Assembly (NCBI GenBank): GCA_023421395.1
Contig: JAEZTL010000041.1
Coordinates: 80,834-144,833 of the forward strand
DNA from: Bacillota bacterium
Lineage (GTDB): Bacteria > Bacillota > Clostridia > Christensenellales > Aristaeellaceae
Length of the DNA: 64,000 bases
Direction of reading: 5' to 3'
A model generated the notes under the pieces. That model made no database searches. It was given only the letters and a program-made list of their open reading frames with translations, and was not told the origin of the DNA. Of the stretch, positions 25,522 to 31,547 are shown in pieces. Every line of letters starts with the position of its first letter. The first letter of the stretch is position 1. The position numbers were made by a program, and so were the translations under genes.

Positions 25522-25740
25522 TCACTCATCCATGAATCCGGGCTTGCCTTTGGCCTTCTCCTGCCAGTACGACACGCCCTGTATGTGCTCGGGCTTGAAG
25601 ACCATCACGCCCTCGTTGTCGGTCAGTTTGACCAGCTTCGCCCCGTCCCCGGTGTTCATCAGGTGGTACAGCGCGTCCGGGTCCTCAATCTCCCCGCCGA
25701 TGTCGTGCCCGCCCGTCAGGTATATCTCATAGCGATACAT
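25522..25740 (-). CDS. Small hypothetical phage protein
   Basis: 72 aa from the ATG at 25740 (MYRYEIYLTGGHDIGGEIED), which is preceded by GAGGAGGGC; longer in-frame starts lie across a terminator and are not credible. Beta-rich with VMVFKPEHIQGVSYWQ near the end. I do not recognise it. It is the first gene of the late operon, between the terminator at 25784 and the terminase small subunit. Confidence 0.6.
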   Translation of the reverse strand: MYRYEIYLTGGHDIGGEIEDPDALYHLMNTGDGAKLVKLTDNEGVMVFKPEHIQGVSYWQEKAKGKPGFMDE

Positions 25741-25783
25741 CCGCGCCCTCCTCGCTGCCGCACGATTTGTTGACATCAACAAA

Positions 25784-25818
25784 ACGGCCCTGATCCCGTT
25801 ACGATGGATCAAGGCCGT
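25784..25818 (-). terminator. Terminator between early and late regions
   Basis: A 13-bp stem with one G-T pair (25784-25796 with 25806-25818), followed on the minus strand by TTTTGTT. It lies downstream of the ArpU-like regulator gene and upstream of the first late gene, so it separates the two transcription units or is a target for antitermination. Confidence 0.7.
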
Positions 25819-25908
25819 CCCTTTTCGCAGTTTGGCCGGGCGCCCGTCCTCACCCGGCCAGCGCGGTGGTTTTGTCCGCGCGTCCTGCCGATAGCATAAT
25901 AGCACACC

Positions 25909-26403
25909 TTAACGTCCGGATACTTCCGCTTTCGTCCGGAATTTCATTTCGAGCTCACAAATTGCCTTGTTTCTGTGCTCATTCACGGTGGATTTCTCAT
26001 ACCCCACCAACGGCCCGATCCGCTCGTCCGACATCCGGCAGCAGTAGTAATAGCGCAGGATGGCTTGATCGGTGCCGTCCTGTACCTCGCTGATCAGCTC
26101 CTCGGCGTCGATCAGCACCCGTTCCTGCACCTGTTCCTGACGCTCAAGCGCTTCGCGATACCCGTCCTCCCGCTGCAGCGCCGCGCCATCCGGGTTATTC
26201 GTCCCCCTGGGCGCGATGGTATACTCACCCAGGCCCCGGACCTTTTCAATCCGCGGCCCCGACCCGTACCCGCACGGCCCCCCGAACGTCATCGACGAAT
26301 TCAGCTGTTTCCGGATCGCCGCCAGAATCTGCTCCGCGTTCCGCCGCTTCGCCAGCAGTTGGCACACGCCCCCATAACTCGCCACGATCTCCCGCGTGAT
26401 CAC
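25909..26403 (-). CDS. ArpU/RinA-like late transcription regulator
   Basis: 164 aa with a GTG start at 26403 that overlaps the stop of the upstream Rep gene (GTGA). The C-terminal half (residues ~95-160, DQAILRYYYCCRMSDERIGP then VGYEKSTVNEHRNKAICELE) is a sigma-region-4-like HTH, as in ArpU/RinA proteins that switch on phage late genes. Position just before the late operon supports this. Confidence 0.7.
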   Translation of the reverse strand: MITREIVASYGGVCQLLAKRRNAEQILAAIRKQLNSSMTFGGPCGYGSGPRIEKVRGLGEYTIAPRGTNNPDGAALQREDGYREALERQEQVQERVLIDAEELISEVQDGTDQAILRYYYCCRMSDERIGPLVGYEKSTVNEHRNKAICELEMKFRTKAEVSGR

Positions 26404-27266
26404 GCGACCGCCCCCTTCCGCCTCTGTTTCTCGCGCCTTCGCATTCTGGCGTAGATGTACGCCCCGGGGAACTGCCCGCCGGAGAACGCCGCGCAGTCCG
26501 TGAACTGGAAATCCGGGTAGGCGCTTTCGAAAATCGCCGCCGCCGCGAATCGGCAGTCCGCCGCCATGATCTCGGCCTTGCGGTGGCTCACCTGGTGCAG
26601 CGCCTCGGTCACGGTCGGCCCTTTCAGGTTCCGGCTGCCGCACCAGCGCTTGTTTCCACGCTTCGATCGGGTGATGTACGCCGCCAGCTCTGCAAGGCCC
26701 TTTTCGTCCGGCTTCAGCCTGTCGGACTTCGCGCGGCCTTTCGCCCATAGGCGCTCAGCCTCGTCCCGGTCCATCGCCGACATGATGATGTGATGGTGTA
26801 CCCGCACTTCCCGGCCGTCATCCTCGTACTGGATCACGTACAGGTATTTCACCGGCGGCATGCCGTTCTTCTTCCGCCAGCGCTTGACCGCCTTGATGTA
26901 ATTGCGAATATCCCGGCGCGCTTGGGTCAGCGTCGGTGCGATCAGCCCCGCGTATGTCAGCGTTAGGAACAGATCCACGAAAGGCACGAAATTCACGTGC
27001 AGCATGCGCTCGAACTTCTTCTGGCTGTTGCGGTTGTTCACCCGCTGCTGCTTTTCGGGCGTGACCGCCGCTTTCGCTTCCCGGATCTTCTTCGGGTTCC
27101 GGTACACCGGGTAAATTTCCACCTCGCGGTAATCGCCCGACGTGATGGTCCGGCGCCTGTACGCAAGGATCTCCGGCGAACGCATCAGCTCCAGCGTTTC
27201 CTCCGTGGTCGGCTCCGTGAACAGCGCCTCGTACCCCAGCGTCTTTTGCTTTCGTGCCTTATCCAC
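26400..27266 (-). CDS. HUH rolling-circle Rep endonuclease
   Basis: 288 aa. Motif 1 VDLFLTLTYAG, motif 2 (HUH) VRVHHHIIMS, and motif 3 with the candidate nicking Tyr in ELAAYITRSKR. Residues between are basic (IKAVKRWRKKNG). These are the Rep motifs of rolling-circle replicons and of some phage proteins. The TTG at 27302 gives a longer form, but GGAGGG eight bases before the GTG at 27266 makes the shorter one likely. Its product probably nicks the phage origin or a related site. See the hairpin cluster just upstream. Confidence 0.75.
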   Translation of the reverse strand: MDKARKQKTLGYEALFTEPTTEETLELMRSPEILAYRRRTITSGDYREVEIYPVYRNPKKIREAKAAVTPEKQQRVNNRNSQKKFERMLHVNFVPFVDLFLTLTYAGLIAPTLTQARRDIRNYIKAVKRWRKKNGMPPVKYLYVIQYEDDGREVRVHHHIIMSAMDRDEAERLWAKGRAKSDRLKPDEKGLAELAAYITRSKRGNKRWCGSRNLKGPTVTEALHQVSHRKAEIMAADCRFAAAAIFESAYPDFQFTDCAAFSGGQFPGAYIYARMRRREKQRRKGAVA

Positions 27267-27303
27267 GCGCTTTCCCTCCGTGATGCTTTTGTGTCGGCTC
27301 AAC

Positions 27304-27413
27304 GGGGGACGCTGTCCCCCTTGCCGCCGGGCTTTCCCCCTGCCACTCTCGGGGGAGGGCCATCCCTCCCCCGGCGTGGTGCCGCCCTCTCCCGCGGGGC
27401 GCTGCCGCGCCCC
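27304..27413. repeat. Cluster of three perfect GC hairpins upstream of rep
   Basis: Hairpin A: 27304-27310 with 27314-27320 (7 bp). Hairpin B: 27350-27359 with 27364-27373 (10 bp, loop CCAT). Hairpin C: 27396-27402 with 27407-27413 (7 bp, loop TGCC). All arms pair perfectly. This intergenic stretch has no gene. Candidate origin or regulatory structure; alternatively a REP-like repeat. Confidence 0.7.
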
Positions 27414-27513
27414 TTGAACAACCGGATTTCTGTTTGAGTAAATGGACCTTGAATTAATACGGCATACGAGGACGGCAAAGCGGCCACCCGCCGCCGTCCT
27501 TATAGTAGAAGAA

Positions 27514-27720
27514 TCAGGTCGCCGTAGCCAGCCCGTCTCTGTCGATCACGCGCATCATTTCAAGCAACGAATCATGCCTTGTGATCTCCTCTTGCCCTCC
27601 AGCGCGGACGGCGATGTACTGCGTGGCGCCGCTTACTGCCTTCGCGAAGATCTCGTAGCCCCGGTAGCTTCCGATGAACTCAGGCTGATCCGTCATGGCG
27701 TCAAGGCGTTGCTGATCCAC
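27514..27720 (-). CDS. Small GYEI-family protein A
   Basis: 68 aa. Contains GSYRGYEIFAKAVSGATQYI, a pattern shared with two other small genes of this prophage (29197-29397 and 30737-30937). Probably one small domain of two beta strands and a C-terminal helix (LLEMMRVIDRDGL). I do not recognise the family. It overlaps the upstream gene by 20 bp. Confidence 0.55.
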   Translation of the reverse strand: MDQQRLDAMTDQPEFIGSYRGYEIFAKAVSGATQYIAVRAGGQEEITRHDSLLEMMRVIDRDGLATAT

Positions 27721-27985
27721 TGTCGGCCTCCTGTTCTAACGCGGCGCGCGCTGTTCCGTCCATGAGCGCTCGATCTTGTATGATTAAAGTGCAGCGTTCC
27801 GAATCCCAGCCGCAAATCCAGTATCGATCGTTGAGTTCATACGGCGCTATCAGCTTACCGGGAAGCCTGACCAGATTACCCGCCTCGATGTCGGCCTTGA
27901 AAGCGTCCAGTTCCGCCCGCAGCGCGGCGATCTCGTCCGCCATCGCCTGAACGTCCTCGATCTTCGCCGTTCCAAATTCAGCCAT
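27701..27985 (-). CDS. Small coiled-coil phage protein
   Basis: 94 aa from the ATG at 27985, which has AAAGGA eight bases upstream. The N-terminal half is a short coiled coil (DVQAMADEIAALRAELDAFK), the C-terminal half has WICGWDSERCTLIIQDR. Unknown function. The first bases overlap the 57-aa gene upstream by eight bases. Confidence 0.55.
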   Translation of the reverse strand: MAEFGTAKIEDVQAMADEIAALRAELDAFKADIEAGNLVRLPGKLIAPYELNDRYWICGWDSERCTLIIQDRALMDGTARAALEQEADSGSATP

Positions 27986-28151
27986 CCCGCCCATCCTTTC
28001 CCGCCCGGAGGCGGTCATAGTGTTTGTGTAGCCATTTCGAAACACGTTCTGCCGCCCGCCACCGATAGAAATACCAGATCGCCCTGATCTTGTCGATCGG
28101 CCCCATGAAGGGCCAGAGACAACGGAATCGCTCGCGCGCTGTCCTAAACAT
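27978..28151 (-). CDS. Small basic protein, 57 aa
   Basis: Too short for routine calling. It starts MFRTARERFRCLWPFMGPID and is strongly basic and aromatic (RAIWYFYRWRAAERVSKWLH). The ATG shares a base with the stop of the upstream gene (TGATG) and its stop overlaps the next start, so it is part of a coupled chain. The end DRLRAGKDGRDG is encoded by the repeated SD/hairpin element at 27995-28016. Unknown function. Confidence 0.5.
   Translation of the reverse strand: MFRTARERFRCLWPFMGPIDKIRAIWYFYRWRAAERVSKWLHKHYDRLRAGKDGRDG
27995..28016 (-). repeat. Repeated SD/hairpin element, copy 1 (copies at 28158-28180, 28502-28523)
   Basis: GACCGCCTCCGGGCGGGAAA read on the minus strand (followed by GG) recurs at 28502-28523 and, with small changes, at 28158-28180. 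Each copy has a CCGCC...GGCGG hairpin and supplies the GGGAAAGG ribosome binding region of the next gene. In two cases it also encodes the end of the upstream protein (D-x-L-R-A-G-K). Confidence 0.6.
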
Positions 28152-28492
28152 CAGCTTCCCTTCCCCGCCCGGAGGCTGTCAAAATCGATTACATGCACCG
28201 GGAAACTCCCCGGCTCGTCATCGGTTCCGCAGATCGTATAAGCCCCCTCGGGAAACTCATACATACCAAATCGAAAGGCACAGCGCGCGTCCTGAACGTC
28301 ATCGACGGTGGGAAGGCGGAGCGGCTTTCGTGGATGATTGAAGCAATCCCTTTCCCGCGTGAATAGGTCATCGCATTCCGCGATGCATAATCGAACGGTG
28401 TCTTCGTCGGAGAACTTCCCGGCATGCGCGACGAACGAATCTCTATCGCCGGGACTGATCCCGAAGGTCATATAGTCAAACTTTGCCACCAA
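28151..28492 (-). CDS. Hypothetical phage protein, 113 aa
   Basis: Acidic protein (FDYMTFGISPGDRDSFVAHA...CDDLFTRERDCFNHP...). The C-terminus DFDSLRAGKGS is specified by the second copy of the repeated SD/hairpin element. The first codon is TTG (28492) with a GTG next to it (28489); GGGAAAGGG lies upstream. Unrecognised. It may be an early regulatory or takeover protein of the phage. Confidence 0.5.
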   Translation of the reverse strand: MVAKFDYMTFGISPGDRDSFVAHAGKFSDEDTVRLCIAECDDLFTRERDCFNHPRKPLRLPTVDDVQDARCAFRFGMYEFPEGAYTICGTDDEPGSFPVHVIDFDSLRAGKGS

Positions 28493-28544
28493 AATATCAT
28501 CCCTTTCCCGCCCGGAGGCGGTCAGCCGTCGTGTCCTTCGCCGC

Positions 28545-29009
28545 CTAAATGCCCAACTGATCCCGGAACCCGCACCCGAATTCCGCTTGCGGCTCGTCGA
28601 TCACCGTGGCCAGCGCTTTCCGTACCGCGCACTTTTTGACCTCCGCGAGATCACACATGCAGACTTCACATTTCCCGGCGTGCGCAGCCCGCGCCAGCGC
28701 CTCCAGATCCCGCAGTTTTACGTACATCCACTCCGGTTCCGGTTCGATCGACTTCGGGCGGATGAGGACTTCGTGATTCGCGCCGTTCTTGGCCGCGTAC
28801 TCACGGGATCTATCGTCAAACGTGGCCGTCACCACCTCGATCGCCCGGCTGATCGCGGTCACCGCCGCTTTCAGCCCACGGACCGCGAATCGATCCACCG
28901 CCAGCCGCCCGGACAGCGGTTCCACCGATTTCTCAAGGTAGTCCCTCAGTATGAACAGCCGGATCAGCGCCAAACGCTCGTCGGGTTTCGCCTTCGTTTT
29001 CTCGATCAT
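28545..29009 (-). CDS. Hypothetical protein with Cys cluster
   Basis: 154 aa. Helical N-terminal two-thirds (RLALIRLFILRDYLEKSVEP, AVRGLKAAVTAISRAIEVVT) and a C-terminal Cys cluster GKCEVCMCDLAEVKKCAVRK that could bind zinc. Such Cys-containing small proteins are common among Clostridia phage early genes, without assigned role. It ends 53 bp before the next gene; the third copy of the SD/hairpin element fills that gap. Confidence 0.55.
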   Translation of the reverse strand: MIEKTKAKPDERLALIRLFILRDYLEKSVEPLSGRLAVDRFAVRGLKAAVTAISRAIEVVTATFDDRSREYAAKNGANHEVLIRPKSIEPEPEWMYVKLRDLEALARAAHAGKCEVCMCDLAEVKKCAVRKALATVIDEPQAEFGCGFRDQLGI

Positions 29010-29011
29010 GG

Positions 29012-29200
29012 CTATCCCTCCAGTCCCTTGTAGCCCTCATCTGTGTACAGCATCGCAGCCGTCAGGGTCCCCTCGTCATACCCGGCCCCGTATCCTTCTT
29101 TGTAGGCATTCTCCCATCCGCGCCTCGATGCGATGGCCATAGCCGCCGCACCCACCGCCGCCCCGACCGCAACCAGGGCGGCACCCAGAAAGAACGTCAT
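29012..29200 (-). CDS. Small membrane protein
   Basis: 62 aa from the ATG at 29200 with GAAAGGAAG upstream. N-terminal transmembrane helix rich in Ala and Gly (MTFFLGAALVAVGAAVGAAA), then a soluble tail (GWENAYKEGYGAGYDEGTLT). Unknown function. It overlaps the upstream GYEI-family gene by four bases. Confidence 0.55.
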   Translation of the reverse strand: MTFFLGAALVAVGAAVGAAAMAIASRRGWENAYKEGYGAGYDEGTLTAAMLYTDEGYKGLEG

Positions 29201-29397
29201 GATGCGCGCACTTCCTTTCGCTCCAGATCCTCCCACCGCCCCGTCCGAATTCGCTCGTCGATCACCCGGGCGCCCAGCGTCGCGTCCTCTACGTAGGCCA
29301 GTACCTGACCGCCCGTGATGATGGCCATGCTCCGCGTCCAAAGATGCGGCACAGGGTGATACTCCACCTCCCGGATCTCATAGCCGCGGTGCGTCAT
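29197..29397 (-). CDS. Small GYEI-family protein B
   Basis: 66 aa, starts MTHRGYEIREVEYHPVPHLW. The RGYEI element and size link it to the proteins at 27514 and 30737. The rest has VLAYVEDATLGARVIDERI. It is coupled to neighbours by start-stop overlaps on both sides (ATGTC...; ATGA). Unrecognised. Confidence 0.5.
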   Translation of the reverse strand: MTHRGYEIREVEYHPVPHLWTRSMAIITGGQVLAYVEDATLGARVIDERIRTGRWEDLERKEVRAS

Positions 29398-29398
29398 G

Positions 29399-29602
29399 TC
29401 AATGCCTCCACCAGATCGGTTCAGGATTGTTACAATACTCGCGCTCCTCGCGCTTGATCTCCTTCGTTTCGCAGCACGTCTCGCAGAAAAACACGTCCGC
29501 GCGGGTGTAGCTGATCGAATACCCATCGCCCTCCGTGCGCTTGTCGTAGTGCGTGGACAGGTTGACCCACTTGTGCTTGCACTCGCTGCCGTTGCTGGTC
29601 AT
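29399..29602 (-). CDS. Small zinc-ribbon-like protein
   Basis: 67 aa. One His/Cys group at the start (ECKHKWVNLSTHYD) and a CETCCETKEI group in the second half, compatible with one zinc site, followed by EREYCNNPEPIWWRH. No specific family recognised. The start overlaps the DUF5131 gene stop by four bases. Confidence 0.5.
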   Translation of the reverse strand: MTSNGSECKHKWVNLSTHYDKRTEGDGYSISYTRADVFFCETCCETKEIKREEREYCNNPEPIWWRH

Positions 29603-30384
29603 GTGCGCACCTCCCACGGGAATTCCTGAATGAAGTCGGCACCCATCAGGCCGCGAAGGGATTCCTTCATGAACACCTTCGCGCCGTGGTCGTGGGCGAA
29701 GCGCGTCACATCGTCCACCCAGCGCTTTTCGGGGATCACTCGGCCCTTGCGGTTCCCGGTCTCCGCGCCGATGATCCACCATGCCGGGAAAGAAGATCCT
29801 TTCAGCATGTGGAAATCCCAAAGGTCAGGCCCGGCCAGGATCGGTTCATAACTCACAAAGCTGTTCACGCCTTGTGTGGCGAATACCGGTTCGCTGCCTG
29901 TAGTCATCGAAGCGCCGAACCAGAAGTTCTGGCGGCTCTGCAGTGCTTCGCCCAGCTGTGAGTATCGAGACGGGTGTTTCGTCAGGAACAGATACCGGTG
30001 CTGCGGCGCGCGCTCGCACGCCTCGAAAACCTGCCTGATCCAGCTGTCCGGCACCCATGCGCCGAACAGATCCGCCATCGAACACACGAAGATCGTGCGC
30101 GGCCGCGTCTTCCGGGCAGGCTCCTCCAGCCGGTAGGCGTGAAGCGTCGGAGTGAAGTCATACGGGTACGGGATCAGCCGGTCGGTCTTCGCCTCGTCGT
30201 TCCAGTTCGCATGCGCCTTTCCGTAAACGGGCGTTTCAAGCTCCACGGTCACGCCGGGCCCCAACCTACGCCCGCCGCCGAACCTCTCCGCGATCTTCCG
30301 CGCGTAGCAGTATTCGCAGCCGTGCAGACACCCGGTCACCGGGTTCCAGGTGGCTTCCGCCCAATCGATCTTGGTTGTGTTCAT
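29599..30384 (-). CDS. DUF5131 (phage Gp37/Gp68-like) radical-SAM-like protein
   Basis: 261 aa. WNPVTGCLHGCEYCYARKIA carries the CX3CX2C cluster motif of radical SAM enzymes near the N-terminus (Cys 19/23/26). Later segments match the DUF5131 family: RTIFVCSMADLFGAWVPDSW, YLFLTKHPSRY, WFGASMTTGSE, SFVSYEPILAGP and WWIIGAETGNRKGRVIP. The reaction is not known; DUF5131 proteins occur in many phages and mobile elements. Cytosolic. It is coupled to its neighbours by ATGA overlaps. Confidence 0.85.
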   Translation of the reverse strand: MNTTKIDWAEATWNPVTGCLHGCEYCYARKIAERFGGGRRLGPGVTVELETPVYGKAHANWNDEAKTDRLIPYPYDFTPTLHAYRLEEPARKTRPRTIFVCSMADLFGAWVPDSWIRQVFEACERAPQHRYLFLTKHPSRYSQLGEALQSRQNFWFGASMTTGSEPVFATQGVNSFVSYEPILAGPDLWDFHMLKGSSFPAWWIIGAETGNRKGRVIPEKRWVDDVTRFAHDHGAKVFMKESLRGLMGADFIQEFPWEVRT

Positions 30385-30599
30385 CGCTTTGCCCTCTCCG
30401 CATACCCCCGGCAGCGCGCTTCCATCTCCGGCGGCGGCGTCCAGTCGAATTTATACTGCGCCTTGAACCCCTCCGGCCCCAGCCGGATGTAGTTCTGCGT
30501 AAGCATCATGGTGTCGTACTCCCGGTAGCGCCCGTACTTGGATTTCACAAATACCACCGGGCCGCTCGTCCGGGCTATGAGATTGAGATCCTCGGCCAT
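30381..30599 (-). CDS. Small hypothetical protein, 72 aa
   Basis: Contains ARTSGPVVFVKSKYGRYREY and a basic C-terminus (EMEARCRGYAERAKR). The ATG is preceded by GGAGGTG. Located between the Cys-rich 48-aa gene and DUF5131. I do not recognise it. It may bind nucleic acid given its charge, but this is a guess. Confidence 0.5.
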   Translation of the reverse strand: MAEDLNLIARTSGPVVFVKSKYGRYREYDTMMLTQNYIRLGPEGFKAQYKFDWTPPPEMEARCRGYAERAKR

Positions 30600-30600
30600 G

Positions 30601-30747
30601 CTACACCTCCGCGATGATCGGCGACGGGTTCCCGTCCTGCTCCCACGCCTCGTATCCGCCCTCGCCGCAGTCCGCTTCCAGATTCAGTCGGCACGCGCCG
30701 CCGCCCAGGTGGTTCAGGCAGTTCCAGCATCCCTTATTACTCGCCAT
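30601..30747 (-). CDS. Small Cys-rich protein, 48 aa
   Basis: Starts MASNKGCWNCLNHLGGGACR and contains a further Cys (ADCGEGGYEAW). The CWNC...C...C set may hold a metal. GGAGGAGGC lies upstream of the ATG. The longer upstream frame is a shadow of the neighbouring gene and is not used. It overlaps the GYEI-family gene by 11 bp. Function unknown. Confidence 0.5.
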   Translation of the reverse strand: MASNKGCWNCLNHLGGGACRLNLEADCGEGGYEAWEQDGNPSPIIAEV

Positions 30748-30937
30748 GCCGCGCCGCCTCCTCCGCCAGTACGTCCAGCACGCCCCGTATCTGTCCCAGC
30801 TCCAGCGACCGCGCCGCCGGGTTGATGTCGTTGCGCTTGTAGGCCACATACCGCTCTCCGCCCAGCGTCGGAATCCGGAAGATCTCGTAGCCCTTGTAGT
30901 CCTCCACATGCTCCGGCTGATAGTCCTGTTGTTCCAT
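30737..30937 (-). CDS. Small GYEI-family protein C
   Basis: 66 aa. VEDYKGYEIFRIPTLGGERY then VAYKRNDINPAARSLELGQI. The YKGYEIF element and the following short strands match the protein at 27514-27720 (YRGYEIF). GGAGGGCGGAGAG precedes the ATG at 30937. It is the first gene of its transcript; the divergent nuclease gene starts 106 bp away. Confidence 0.55.
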   Translation of the reverse strand: MEQQDYQPEHVEDYKGYEIFRIPTLGGERYVAYKRNDINPAARSLELGQIRGVLDVLAEEAARHGE

Positions 30938-31043
30938 CTCTCCGCCCTCCTGTGTATAATTTTTGTCGAATGCTTCCTGTGGTCTTTGTCTCGCTTGCAC
31001 CGCGTCGCACGCGGTGGTAGGATACCGAAAGAGGTGATTTCCC

Positions 31044-31547
31044 GTGTACAGGCTCAAGGCCGGAATTCTGATCGCGGTGGCGCTGGCCATCGTGCAGCTG
31101 TTCTCCGTCGCGCCTGCCGAAGCGCCTGATTCCGCCCCGGTGCTCGTCCCCGCCAGCGTGGTGCGCGTGGTGGACGGGGACACCATCGTCTGCGACGTGG
31201 ATGGCGACGAGATCAAGGTGCGCCTGATCGGCATCGACACGCCGGAAACCGTACATCCGGAGAAGGAAGTGGAGTTTTACGGCAAGGAGGCCAGCGCCTA
31301 CACCACCGAAATGCTGGACGGGCAGGACATTTACCTCGAGTACGACGTGGAACCCACCGACCGATACGGCCGCGACCTGGCGTATGTGTGGCTCGAGGAC
31401 GGCACCCTGTTCAACGATCTTTTGGTGCTCGAGGGCTATGCCACGGTCTACACCTTCCCGCCCAACGTCAAGTACGTGGACCGCTTCACCAAATCCGCCC
31501 GCCTCGCCCGTGAGCGCGGCGCCGGGCTTTACGCGATGGAGCCATGA
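31044..31547 (+). CDS. Secreted thermonuclease (SNase family)
   Basis: 167 aa with a GTG start preceded by AGAGGTGAT. Signal peptide (residues ~5-25, AGILIAVALAIVQLFSVAPA), then the staphylococcal nuclease fold: VVRVVDGDTIVCDVDGDEIK, VRLIGIDTPETVHPEKEVEF, and EPTDRYGRDLAYVWLEDG. The catalytic Arg and Asp/Glu positions (RLIGIDTPE; DRYGR) are present. It is on the opposite strand to all surrounding early genes and its stop directly abuts the methyltransferase stop. Probable lysogenic-conversion or nutrient/DNA-scavenging gene. Confidence 0.88.
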   Translation: MYRLKAGILIAVALAIVQLFSVAPAEAPDSAPVLVPASVVRVVDGDTIVCDVDGDEIKVRLIGIDTPETVHPEKEVEFYGKEASAYTTEMLDGQDIYLEYDVEPTDRYGRDLAYVWLEDGTLFNDLLVLEGYATVYTFPPNVKYVDRFTKSARLARERGAGLYAMEP

